Positions 12,532 to 22,521 of a DNA stretch of 31,910 nucleotides are shown here, in pieces. Below the pieces are notes generated by a model, which saw nothing but the letters and a program-made list of their open reading frames with translations, had not been told where the DNA came from and searched no databases. Source of the stretch: Apostichopus californicus. Its lineage: Eukaryota > Echinodermata > Holothuroidea > Aspidochirotida > Stichopodidae. The position numbers and the translations under genes were made by a program. The stretch's first letter is position 1. Each line of letters opens with the position of its first letter. The stretch lies in assembly GCA_020650975.1 (NCBI GenBank), contig JAIPMN010003331.1:1-31910 (forward strand), in the 5' to 3' direction.

Positions 12532-12852
12532 AAGCAGCATTTTGCGTTTGGTCGCCGTTTTCTACTTTTTTGACATGTCCATCGAGTTTTTTACATATAT
12601 CAATCACAAAACAGCTAACTAAGATATTAGCCAAATTTTTCCCTGCCAACAACGTTAATTGGCGAGGTTTATTGGGATCCCAACGGAAAATATCTTGGAG
12701 AAAAACAAAGTTGAAAGTTGCAAATTTTTCGACATTTATGCCACCATTTGAAGTAAGATTTAAATAGATATTGCTAGTTATGTATGTCGTTATGGCATAG
12801 TGGAGTCAGTGAGGTTGAGAAAAATCATAGAGAACGACGCAAAATGCTGCTT
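12532..12852. mobile_element. MITE with TA target-site duplication
   Basis: The left end AAGCAGCATTTTGCG and the right end CGCAAAATGCTGCTT are perfect 15-bp terminal inverted repeats, with weaker symmetry continuing inwards. Both ends are flanked by TA. Length is 321 bp with no transposase. TA flanks fit non-autonomous Tc1/mariner-type elements, but the family is not established. The internal open frame on the + strand has no domain and is not a gene. Confidence 0.75.
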
Positions 12853-13984
12853 TAACTGTCTCAACTCTTCTATTACACATTCTGCTTCCTGTAGCCTGCG
12901 AACTGGTAAAATTATAGTTTATTTGGAAGTGTGAAAATATTGACTTGTTATTTTCTGAGGCAGTGAGGCTTTGAGTTTAATGCAGTGTAAAAATCATTGC
13001 AGGTCTAGTACATGGTAGAAATGGTAAGATAAGGTGCCTGCAGGAAGTGTGTACTCTTTAAACTCTTTAAACCAGCAGAGCTTGGAAGTAGTTCCGTCCC
13101 CTCAAACAGTAAAGTTTAAAGGTCACTTCAGTAAGTTCAAGAAAGGTAATCATGTGCAATGAATAAGCAGTTTGTCAAGATTTTGATTTTACTGGTAATG
13201 CACTTTGGACAGAATTTATGATATACCGTAGTAAGTACAAATACAACCAGTGCAAAGCTGTAAAAGATTTAACCAACAGAATAAGCCTCAGGTGAGAGTT
13301 TTTTGGATGAGATAAAGAGAACAAGCAGTAAACAAAACTGGAGGTTTAAATCTCTCTGCTGGTCTGCCCCACACTATGTACATTGAATGGCTATTGTTCA
13401 CACTGACCATCATCCTTCAAGATTATTGATTCTTGACCAATCATACAAATGGTCAGTACAATAGACACAACAACATTGGTGCTTAGTAACAATTCTCAGT
13501 AGTAGCTGGTAGAGAGAAGTCTCACAAGGGCTTTGTGTATGTTTGAGCACATGGTACTGCAACCTCATTTGTTCTGGTATTATATTCTTGGATGGATGGA
13601 TGATTTATCACAAATTTTGCAGTTTTTGGCAGTTGATTTAATGTGACAGCCTGTGGAATTAAGGCACTTGAATTAATGATATTTTGGGAGGTAAGGTTGC
13701 CAGGTTGGACTAGTTTAGTGACAGTGGTGTATATTCATGTACAGAGTAGCTTTATAGTAGGTGCAGTATCAGATAGACTTCTAGCACAAGAGTGTTGTAT
13801 ACAGACTGTTGTACAGTAGTGTACTATATATAAGGGTAATAATTTGGTTTATAATATGTATGTACTTTTATGATCTATATCAGAAACTTCTAGTTCGGGG
13901 ATCGTGCTTCACCACTACCCTAGTCATTTTCGGACAACTCACTTTGCATCCCATTCGACATGATTTTGACTTGTTCAGCAGTAA

Positions 13985-14040
13985 GCTAGGCCTTGTATAT
14001 ATGCGTGTATGTATACATATATGTATGTATGAAAAATATG
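13985..14040. repeat. TATG microsatellite
   Basis: Imperfect tatg/tgta units. The short open frame across this stretch is a repeat artefact. Confidence 0.6.
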
Positions 14041-14139
14041 TGAGGAATATCATCCAAGCAGCTTCTTTTGCTATTCACAACAATTGGCCGACTACATAGA
14101 TATCTTGACAGCACATACACAGAGTGTCTTGTGTATGCT

Positions 14140-14622
14140 TTTGTGTCATCACACATCCATTACTGTGATGTATTCTCTTCAGACTAACGGCAACTGCAAC
14201 TTGCGTGTGCAAAACTCAGCTGCTGGGCTGGTTACACGAAGCATGAACATATTGAACCAATTCTTCAAGAACTTCACTGGCTACCCATTCTAGTCCGTGT
14301 GAAATACAAAATCACATTGCTCACATACAAGGCTTTACACAGTGGCATGGCACCAATAGGGCTGGCTGATCTTTTGTTGGAATACAAGCCTTCTCGCCTT
14401 CTTCTCCCATCTTCAGCGTTTTTTTGTCAGTCATTATCTGTCGGTACCTCCTACTTAGTCATTTTCTCTCTCAGCTCCAGCAATATTAAACAACCTTAAC
14501 CATCACATATTTTGTAGCGCAACATCTCAAACGCTAAAGCTCTAAACTTACTTGTTCAAGGACTGAACTTTTGTTAAGCACTTTGTGATTTTCTATGTAA
14601 GGCACTACAGTTTATAAATTTA
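14140..14622 (+). mobile_element. LINE 3' remnant (reverse transcriptase C-terminus plus tail)
   Basis: Translation in shifting frames recovers the end of a non-LTR retrotransposon RT. It shows SHIHYCD (near 14148), RVQNSAAGLVTR (from 14204), then in another frame EHIEPILQELHWLP and, from 14299, VKYKITLLTYKALHSGMAP followed by LADLL..YKPSR. These match the block common in CR1/L2-like elements of marine animals (VQNAAARLVT, LHWLPV, YK.LLLTYKALHG.AP.YL.DLL..Y.PSR). After the coding part, ttaagcactttgtgattttc and tataaatt resemble the usual 3' tail. At least two frameshifts make it a dead copy. Only the 3' end is present, as expected for 5'-truncated LINE insertions. Confidence 0.8.
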
Positions 14623-14637
14623 CTGCCTAAATGTATG

Positions 14638-14752
14638 TTTATATGTGTGTGTGTTTGTATTTACGTACATATTTACGTATGTATGTAAGTGTGTATATAT
14701 GTGTGTATGCAGGTATGTATGTATGTATGTATGTGTGTAGGTAGGTAGGTGT
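14638..14752. repeat. Compound TATG/GTGT/GTAG microsatellite
   Basis: Imperfect tatgtgtg, tgtatgta and gtaggtag units lie just after the LINE remnant, possibly seeded by its terminal repeat. The minus-strand open frame with many Tyr, Thr and His residues is a repeat artefact. Confidence 0.75.
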
Positions 14753-15313
14753 ACTTTCAAAGCACAAAAGCCAGTATGAACAGAACTGAGTATTGAAACT
14801 AGTGAAATTTGGTATTAATGCTATCTGCACATTGGCACAAATGGTATTTTAGAAGCAATTTGCACAAGTTTTATAAACATTATCTTAGTAGGCCAGGGAC
14901 TAACTTGTTTACCAGTAATGTTACCTAATTCACCATATGATGTTGGTTTGAATTGGATCCCAAGATGAACAGTAATCTAGTAGGAACAACAAATGAGTAG
15001 AATGCACATATTGTGGAAGGTTGATCGTAAAGTTTTACTGTTGCTTGACACCTGTAAAAGCAGTTTTGCAATTTAAAAAAAAAAAAAAAAATTGTTATGA
15101 CAGTTGAAAAAGAAAGAACTTTCAGTAATATGTCTGACGAGAGTAAAACATTAAAAACGAAAAGGGAAATAACCAGTCTTTTACTTCTTTTCACTTCCTT
15201 CCTTCCTTCCTTCTTACTTTTGTTTTAATTTTGTTTTTTATCTATCTTGTAGATTTAAGTATATTATTCAAAGAACCATTTACATTGTCTCTGACATGAT
15301 TTGATTTCCACAG

Positions 15314-15482
15314 AGTACATCAAAGAAGACTACAACCTTGAACCCTAACGCTAAGGCCTTTCACATTCCCAAGTCCTCAAGTGCTACCAACTCCGACAAC
15401 GGGGACCTCTCTCCTGATACCACAGATCATGACAGTGGCATCTCAGTGGCTTCTTCCCCACAAGTTGCTATGAATTCACAAG
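15314..15482 (+). CDS. LARP4: LARP4-like protein, exon with PAM2 motif
   Basis: The acceptor is ccacag and the donor is CAAG|GTATAG (weak). The exon enters in phase 0, continuing from 4719, and leaves in phase 1. It encodes residues 21-76. Residues 29-39 read LNPNAKAFHIP, a PAM2 motif (L-N-x-N-A-x-x-F core) of the kind that docks on the MLLE domain of cytoplasmic poly(A)-binding protein. LARP4 proteins carry a PAM2 variant in exactly this place, N-terminal to the La motif, and use it to act on mRNA poly(A) tails and stability. Here the aromatic residue is Phe, whereas vertebrate LARP4/4B have Trp. The rest is Ser/Thr/Asp-rich and probably disordered, with DSGIS at residues 61-65. The 3' half (15401-15482) is repeated twice in the following intron. 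Confidence 0.85.
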
Positions 15483-15572
15483 GTATAGTAGTGCTGCATC
15501 TATTCATTTCCTTTGCAAGGAAGGGGGGGGAAGGGGGGGGGGAATCTTCAGCAATGCTCTAAATACACAGAG

Positions 15573-15668
15573 GGCGCTGTTATATCGGGGACCTCTCTCC
15601 TGATACCACAGATCATGACAGTGGCATCTCAGTGGCTTCTTCCCCACAAGTTGCTATGAATTCACAAG
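15573..15668 (+). other. Exon-like copy 2 of the PAM2-exon tail, possible cassette
   Basis: If the AG of 'cacagag' ending at 15572 served as acceptor, the 96 nt up to the duplicated donor would be a phase 1-1 exon with no stop. It would add 32 residues repeating the GDLSPDTTDHDSGIS segment. The upstream pyrimidine tract is poor, but 'ctctaaat' could act as a branch point. Use of the earlier AG (ending 15570) would shift the frame and stop at 'cta tga'. This is a possibility only; non-use is the simpler view. Confidence 0.25.
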
Positions 15669-15743
15669 GTATAGTAATGCTGCGTCTATTCATTTCCTTC
15701 AAAATCTCTCTCGTATGTACGTATGGCAGAGGGGGGGGGGGGG

Positions 15744-15753
15744 NNNNNNNNNN
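15744..15753. other. Assembly gap (10 N) in poly-G
   Basis: Ten N bases lie inside a poly-G run within the second duplicate unit. The true length of the tract and the copy number of the duplication are therefore uncertain. Confidence 0.99.
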
Positions 15754-15787
15754 GGGGAATCTTCAGCAATGCTCTAAATACACAGAG

Positions 15788-15883
15788 GGCGCTGCTATAT
15801 TGGGGACCTCTCTCCTGATACCACAAATCATGACAGTGGCATCTCAGTGGCTTCTTCCCCACAAGTTGCTATGAATTCACAAG
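15788..15883 (+). other. Exon-like copy 3 of the PAM2-exon tail, possible cassette
   Basis: Same architecture as copy 2: 'cacagag' acceptor candidate ending at 15787, 96 nt open in phase 1-1, duplicated donor at 15884. The g-to-a difference would change one Asp to Asn in the DTTDHDSG stretch. A third 'cacagag' follows at about 15981 but has no exon-like part after it. Confidence 0.2.
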
Positions 15884-17689
15884 GTATAGTAATGCTGCAT
15901 CTATTCATTTCCTTTCCAAAATCTCTCTCGTATGTACGAATGGGAGAGGGGGGGGGGAAATCTTCAGCAATGCTCTAAAGACACAGAGGGCCCTGCTATA
16001 TCTGTCCTTTTAGTTTCGCGCAAATTAAGACACCTCGGTCTCTCTGAAATCACTGAGAATTGCAGCAAGAGTTGGAAATGTAAAACTATGGCTATGGGAT
16101 AGATTTCAGTATACAATATGTGGTTTTGAAGTACGTTAACAAATAGTGTATAATCAGCGAAGAGCATCAAGTCAACCAATGTCTTGAGAAACGTTAGGTA
16201 ATGTAGCAACAAATGTAGGAAGCATCTGCAAGCATAAAGTTTTGAATATTCTTCCAGCTGTGGCTAAGTTACAGTACTTGCATGTTTACTAATTATTTAC
16301 TTTGCTTCCTGACTTACCTCTCTTCTCACCACATCTGCACACTCACTCATGTATGACCCCCTCTAGAGCTGCATGGTTGATGATCCCAGGGGAGCTACAG
16401 TACTGGAGTAACCCTTCCTTTTCCCTGGATTGTGGAGGTAAAATCTAAATTGTAACCTTCTGAAACTTTGTCTAGCACCCAGCAATCTGCGTTGATAAGC
16501 GCCCATGCAGAACGGGACACGCTAGGTAAAGGATATAGTCCCTCTATTACTTTCAGTTCTGCCAACAGGAGAAGGCACCCTAGGTGGTAATTACATCATA
16601 TTTAAAGTAAATTTTAGGGAATAATTAAGTGTTTCAAAGTATGTGTTTTAGCAGTTTTGAGGGCTATAACTTTTGTCTCTTGTAAAATACTGTACATGGC
16701 AATTTTTTAATGGCTGTAAGATAGTCCAAGACGACTGAAATCAGCTTTTGTGATACGGTGTGCAACCAGTTGTTTACATAAATTTCAGATTGCATTGTGA
16801 CAAAATATCCCCAGATAGGTAAATGCTAAATTCATATTGATCACAGTCTGTCAATTTGGAAATACTGAAAGAAAACAAAAAAGTCATAGTCCTATGAAAT
16901 GACCAATGGGGAGTTTTACTGGCCAAAAACTAGGGTTCTAATCACCAAACCTACAAATCTCTCTGACATTGAACATGGTAGTCATTCTTTGTTTTTGCTT
17001 CACTTTTTGGACACAAAAATAATTTGCTGTTTCGACAACCAAACGTAACACCTGGTTCCCAAGTGACAACCAGAAGAAATAATTTGCCCCGCTGTACATG
17101 AATTTGGACAATTTGTGAAGTGTAGTTGGTTACTAGAGCTGAAGTATTACGTGAAGGACAGTGAAAATGAAAGCACTGTTTGCACTGAATTAGTAATTGA
17201 TCATTAAAAGGGTAGAACTGTTCGTGCCTTTAGAGAATGTCAATGAATCCAAAAGACAATTGAACATGTTTGTGAATAATTGTTAACAATATCAACACAC
17301 CCAGTTTGTTTAATCCTTGTAACTCATATTGCTCTCAACTGTTCTGTTCCTTAGTTCTATAAATCATCTTGTCTTGATATTTTGTTTCATGTTTCTACCA
17401 CTCTGACTTTTTTCCCCCTCAAAATAGAAAATAGCCCTGTCAAAATGAACTTCATACATCTATTTATTTGTCTGTCCTTTACTTCCTCTCTATATATGAA
17501 ATTGATCATCAAAATACTTCCGCTCTTGGCCACAAAAGAAAAGTTAAAGTTTTGCTTGATGTAAAAATTTTGCATTCTGCTGTAAAATTAAGTCAATGCA
17601 TGTGCATGTTATTTAATTTCACAAACTATGCAGATAGAAACTGCCGAAGCCACGTTAAGTTTCATCCTTTTTACTAGCACGCACGCAGC

Positions 17690-18030
17690 AGCACATGACA
17701 TTTAGTCTGCCGTGAAGGCTGGTCTTTGAGTATAGGAAGATAGACATTTCCGGCGTAGCTCAAAGTGACGTAGATGGAAATTAGGCTCAGCTGATAGCAA
17801 ACACTCGGCTTGTTTGCGGTTTACGTACGTTGTTGAGCTATTTTGGGGAGGGAGGCCGAATGCTCCCATTTGACAAGTTTAACGGTGAAATTGCTGTGGC
17901 TGTTTTTGTGTGAAATCTGTTGATTGTGAAGTTGAAGATTACTTGCAGGGATTTGAACACTCGTCGTGGTGTTCATGTGTTTATATTGATGGTGCGGTGC
18001 GCTTGCCGTAGTAGTACTGTGCATGTTGAG
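17690..18030. promoter_or_regulatory. CpG-rich intronic patch, possible alternative promoter or enhancer
   Basis: About 17 CpG in 340 bases by eye, clearly denser than the flanking intron. It contains tgacgtag (CRE-like) and tcagctga (E-box core). It resembles an unmethylated island inside a gene body. The minus-strand open frame at 17821-18024 is Ser/Thr/His/Gln-rich without a recognisable domain. Function is inferred from composition only. Confidence 0.25.
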
Positions 18031-19450
18031 CTTTGATTTAAACCTTCTTAATGTGATATATTGAGACAGGCTGACATCAAGAGGAGGTAAAGGCAGTTGT
18101 GAAGCAACTGTGGATAAGATGTGTTCAGATGAATTAAATGCAGTGGTTTTTCTTCAAGGACACTCGTAAAAGGAGTTTCAAATAAAAGGTGGTCGCTAAA
18201 ATTTGCATACTGTAGAATACCCCTTGACTGTAATTGGGTTCCATTTAGTTCAAATAGTATCACTAATTTGTGTTGACTTTGAGTGTTTGGACAGTGGCCA
18301 AGTAGTTAAATTTTTTTTTTTAAATTTTTAAACAATCTGAGCAATTTGAAGAAAAAATTACCAATCACCACTTTTCTTTTTGCATTTTTTTGCTCATGAA
18401 AGTGGAAAGGTGTCTTTGTTTTTTTCCTTTTAATGTTTTGTGCATTTCATGCCCAAAGTAAATTGTGAAGACCTAATTGAAGGCTTGTGTGTGTGATTGT
18501 GATGTGTTGGATTTATGTGCTCACTGATGTAAAGGTCTGGGTTGAGAGGATGATTGGTTGATGTCATGTTTGGTATGTTGTGTTCGCTATTTGTGTACAA
18601 ATATCCAACTGTTTGTGGAGGTCAAAGGGCAAATGAGGTCATAAGAGGTCAAATTTAAAAAAACGAGGTATGGCTTCACTCTATACTTGCTGTGTAGATT
18701 TTCTTTTGTTACTACGAGAAACAGGGTTTGTGTTATTTGTTTATCGTAATATTTCAGTGTATAAACACTTGTCCAATATGCTTAGAATTTTCTTATGTAA
18801 CAAAGGATAAATTAGTGTCTGTAATATGTGATTTGGAATCATATTCTCATGGCCTGAAACATAAACATATCTCAAAGAGTTTGAGCAACATTGAATTTAA
18901 ATGCTATATGTTGCATCAGCCATACTATATTTTACTACACATCATTGCACAAACAACAATCACTCTGCTTAGTGTAATAAATTAGCATCCTTTACTTGGA
19001 AATTCAAAATAACATCATCACACAAATGAAGATCGTATTTCCATCATCAATCTGCTTTCATGGCATTCTACCAAATCTTCCGGTGTTGAACTCAAGATGA
19101 CTGCCGGTCAAAATTTTGTATCATTTGGCCTAATTCTGACGAGTTAGAGCCGTAATCATTGGGTAACAATTACAGAGTATATCATTTTGGCAACTGGAGT
19201 AATTATTGATTAGCCTTTGCATGGTTTAGTGAGTTCAACGTATTGGGTGCGTACTCTCGTAGTGTTTACAGTCTTTGCTGATTTGCCCTGACCTTTAAGT
19301 TGAATGTGGTATAGTAACAAAATCCTTTCATGGCAGGATGAGACCTACTATTCGGCCGTGGAAATTTTTTTCCCTACCATTTTGTTCAGTTGTTATTGCA
19401 AGGCAGTGTGTCTGTGTTGATTTGATACACTTGAACTGTGTTAATTCAAA

Positions 19451-19565
19451 ACAGTACAGTACAGTACTGTACAGTACTGTACAGCCCTGTAATGAACAGT
19501 ACTGTACCGTACATTACTGTACATTACAGTACTGTACAGTACAGTACAGTACTGTACAGTACTGT
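19451..19565. repeat. CAGTACTGTA dyad-symmetric array
   Basis: Repeated cagtactgta and cagta units form overlapping palindromes, with a slightly degenerate middle part near 19482-19525. Every unit is its own inverted repeat, so the array could extrude as a cruciform or fold as RNA hairpins. It keeps a frame open on the + strand, encoding a repetitive Tyr/Cys/Thr/Val/Gln peptide, which is an artefact. Confidence 0.9.
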
Positions 19566-19766
19566 CTGTGTAGAGAACCATTTGGGTGGAAAGTTTGTAA
19601 ACTAGAAAGGAAAGGAATTAACAGCTCAGTACCTTTTTCCTTGACCTTGTTAGTGTTACACCCTGTCCTCTACAGATGTATTTTTAGTAAAGTATAGACT
19701 GAACATTCAGTACTGTATGTACAGTTGATTTGTGTGAGAGATGATTTGATTTCCTTGTGCACTGCC

Positions 19767-19798
19767 TCTCCCTCCCACCCCTTCCCACCCCCTCCCAC
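19767..19798 (-). repeat. C-rich tract (G-quadruplex potential on the minus strand)
   Basis: Repeated ccctccc, cccacccc and cttcccacccc units. On the opposite strand this gives several G runs with short loops. No other role seen. Confidence 0.55.
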
Positions 19799-20776
19799 AA
19801 TTAACAAAATAACGTACTACCATTAATTGACAGGTAGATTTCCACAATTTTGTTTCAGATGTTTATATTAGGTGATATAATTTACAAAACAAATTATCAA
19901 GGAAGTTAAGCAAGATAGTGTATGAAACTAAAGAAGTATTGTGCGAAGGAAAGAATTTGGCTGTGGAAGATACTGTATGTTTTGATACGTTGGCTTAAAT
20001 GTAATACTAAAAAAGGCAGATTGGGTTACCCTAGCTAGGGCATATTATGTTGAGTCTCTGGAGATTTGGAATGGTAGATCATGTATTTAGAGACAAATTT
20101 ATGTCATCCTCAAATATTACCCAAACCAAGTACTGAAAGAAGAAATACACAGAGTAACAGGGTAAATTAGTGAAGATGGTTGCACTTCTTGACACTGGAT
20201 TGAAACTGTCATGTGCCACATTACAGTATGATTCACACTGAAATCCAGCAGTGTGGTTTATACAAGAGCACCACTACTGACAAGGAAAACAAGTCCTTCA
20301 TAGGGATGTAAATTTACCTGTTGTGATGATGTACCAACTGTCTGGAATCATTGTGTCCTGAAAGTAAAAGTTGGTATTGTGAAAGCAAAAATTCATCTTT
20401 TTGAGGAGATATTGATACTGTAGGTATTGTTAAGCAAGCTCTCATGCTACGTAGACATGCATATATCCATGAGCAATAGCTATCATTGTTACCTTCATGT
20501 TTCCTAATCAGATGTGGTAAACCATTGCAGTTTCGGTCACAAGCAAACAAGTATTATTAACACGTCACCAGTAAAATGCCCATAACTTCATTCAATTCCA
20601 AAATTTAAGTTAAAGCAAAGTTCTGTCAACATTAAAAATTACATTAGTTTTTCACAGCTACTCCTTGAATGCTGCCACCAGTGGATGTCCATCAATTGCC
20701 TTGAACATTTTATCTTGCTAATTAATTCTGCAATGTACTAAATTCATGTACCTTTTCATTTGTCCTTTCTTTTCAG

Positions 20777-20929
20777 CTGGTGGCTACCAGTTAAACGGCG
20801 ACATGGGGAAGTTCACAGGGTTGGGTTACCCCTCCATGACTGCAGATTCACCAGTCTACTCAGTGGCGAATACGTACAACATATCCGGTGCTGATTACCC
20901 GTATCTTCCAGATGTTCATTTTGTTGTTC
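20777..20929 (+). CDS. LARP4: LARP4-like protein, Tyr-rich linker exon
   Basis: The acceptor is tttcttttcag and the donor is TTC|GTAAGT. Entry and exit are both phase 1 (153 nt), so skipping it would keep the frame. It supplies the last two bases of Ala77, residues 78-127, and the first base of residue 128. The segment is rich in Gly, Tyr and Asp (for example GLGYPSM, ADYPYLPDVHF). It has no domain I recognise and lies between PAM2 and the La motif, where LARP4 proteins have a poorly conserved, probably disordered linker. Phase agreement with both neighbours, and a codon-like composition unlike the flanking DNA, support it as a real exon. Confidence 0.8.
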
Positions 20930-21503
20930 GTAAGTACTTGAATGTCATTGGTCGTTAGAGACTGGAGGATATATAAGAACATGCACAGGCGGGATTGATT
21001 TTAGGGAAAAACGGTAAATGGCAACATTTTTAGATGTTTTATAACTTGAATTTGCCACAATCTGAAGATTTCATACTTCACAGTTGAAGTTATATGATCA
21101 AAGGTACTCCATAATGTTAACATAACATAGTTTGATCAGGAAATCAAGAAAGTTTGAGGCAAAGGCGGATGCGACTGTGAAAGCCTACGCTAGCAATTGT
21201 ACCAGTTAAAAGTGTAATTCTACCCTTTTGTTTTCTTTGTGTAAGACAATGAGTAAAGCCATCAAATTACCTTCAGTACAAAGGAGCACATAAAAGCAGA
21301 ATTCTTGTTAATTTGAGTCGCTTGCCCATGAATAGTTCGTAAACATTTAACTATAATTTAATAAGAATTTTAACGTAAAGATCCTTACAATACTTGACAA
21401 AACAAAACAAACGTGAAACAGAAAACTCTTGTTAATGAGTATGAATGTAGCCAGTCAGATTCAAAGAGTGAGTCATTGCCAACACCTATTGAGCTTCCTA
21501 ACA

Positions 21504-21638
21504 GTGTCTTAGTCACATATGGTTCGACCAGGCAGTGCAATGATAATCAATGTTAGGCTGAGGAGAACCTAAAAGTGTCATAGTCACATATGGCTCGAAC
21601 AGACAGTGCAATGACAATCAATGTTAGGCTGAGGAGAA
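21504..21638. repeat. Two-copy 71-bp tandem repeat
   Basis: Copy 1 starts gtgtcttagtcacatatgg at 21504 and copy 2 starts gtgtcatagtcacatatgg at 21575. Both continue through 'cagtgcaatga.aatcaatg' and 'ttaggctgaggagaa' with few substitutions. No coding capacity. Confidence 0.85.
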
Positions 21639-22521
21639 GTAACAGATACACGATACAGATAGCTCCTGAGTGTTTAGCAGAATAAGATAATATGAACACA
21701 TCAATAATACAGTGTGATAAATGGCTACAGCTTTGTCGTTGTCATTGTTATTGTTTTGAAAGAATCAGTGTCTTCCTTCTTCGGACAAAGAAAAGGAATG
21801 TTCTAAAGTAAATATTTGGTTTTAGTTCAGTTATGGCAAGTAGGCCCTGATGTAAACTTAGGATGACATGGAATTTTTTTTCCTGGATAGTTTGTATCCA
21901 TGGACTAATTTTTTAGGTGTTCCTGAACACATGATGTAACTCAGAGTTTTTGCCCAAATCACAGTTAGAGGTTCAATAATTGGATAGCACAATGACACTA
22001 TGATGCATCCAGTATCTTGAATGTGTGATTTAAATGTCTCCCTTCAAAATATTTCTGTATTTTTTTAAATTTTAAATATTTCTCCAAACTTTGACTGTCT
22101 GATATTGTCCAGATAAAGTATTCAGGGCTTTACAACTTGTGATGTTGCCTTGCTATCTATTGATCTCTATTAGTTCAAGGCCCGAAATAGACAAGTGAAG
22201 TAGTGTTCTCTAGAGGTGTTCAAAGTAACAGCATTTTACTGTTGGTTAAAGGGGCAGTTGCAAATGTCAGGCTGTTGAAAGTAAGAATATCTTGACACAG
22301 GCTATACCTGATATGTAGGAAATCACATTCTCATTAGTTGCAAGAAAAATGAATTCTAGCAAGTATTTATCAAAGCTTGCAAAGAAATGTGCAAGAATTA
22401 TTTTCATTTTGATGTTTCAAGTGTTTTATTATCGTGTCATATAACTGCACAGCTTCAAGATTTTATAACTGTGTCATGTCTTATCATTGTATTAAACATA
22501 CTGTAGTGTGAACAGTGTTTA

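Larger units (their letters stand above)
4720..15313 (+). other. Intron 1 (10.6 kb)
   Basis: Bounded by GTAAGT at 4720 and ccacag at 15313, both phase 0. No further exon with good borders and an open frame in phase was recognised. The DNA is AT-rich with T-rich stretches, G-rich tracts and several mobile-element remnants listed separately. The longest open frame (7575-8054, + strand, 159 codons) lies in AT-rich sequence with no motif or membrane logic and is not called a gene. Confidence 0.75.
15401..16002 (+). repeat. Three-copy tandem duplication of an exon/intron junction
   Basis: Units start at 15401, 15587 and 15802. Each contains the last 82 nt of the PAM2 exon, its GTATAG donor, then gtgctgc-type intron sequence, a poly-G run, a 'cttcagcaatgctctaaa' stretch and 'cacagagggc..ctgctatat'. 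The exon-like parts are almost identical; copy 3 differs by g to a in 'cacaaatcatg'. Intron parts differ more: copies 2 and 3 carry an extra 'aaaatctctctcgtatgtac' absent from copy 1, and poly-G lengths vary. Ten N bases at 15744-15753 fall inside the poly-G of copy 2. Confidence 0.9.
15483..20776 (+). other. Intron 2 (5.3 kb)
   Basis: Runs from the weak donor GTATAG to the acceptor ctttcttttcag, both phase 1. Apart from the duplicated exon 2 copies, it holds a CpG-rich patch (17690-18030), AGGTCA-like words near 18620-18652, a CAGTACTGTA array and a C-rich tract. No additional exon in phase was recognised beyond the duplicate copies. Confidence 0.75.

Noticed and set aside
13622-13690. Pseudo-exon between 'attttgcag' and 'gggag|gtaagg'
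   Set aside because: Poor pyrimidine tract, stops in frame, and no relation in phase to the neighbouring coding exons.
17821-18024. Minus-strand open frame rich in Ser, Thr, His and Gln in the CpG-rich patch
   Set aside because: Low complexity and no family resemblance. The CpG-rich composition explains the lack of stops.
19338-19697. 119-codon open frame with a repetitive Tyr/Cys/Thr/Val/Gln segment
   Set aside because: The repeat part is a translation of the CAGTACTGTA array, which keeps any frame free of stops.
21515-21535. B-box-like 'ggttcgacc' as a hint of a tRNA or SINE
   Set aside because: No A-box at the right distance and no cloverleaf or poly-T terminator. No tRNA gene is supported anywhere in the window.
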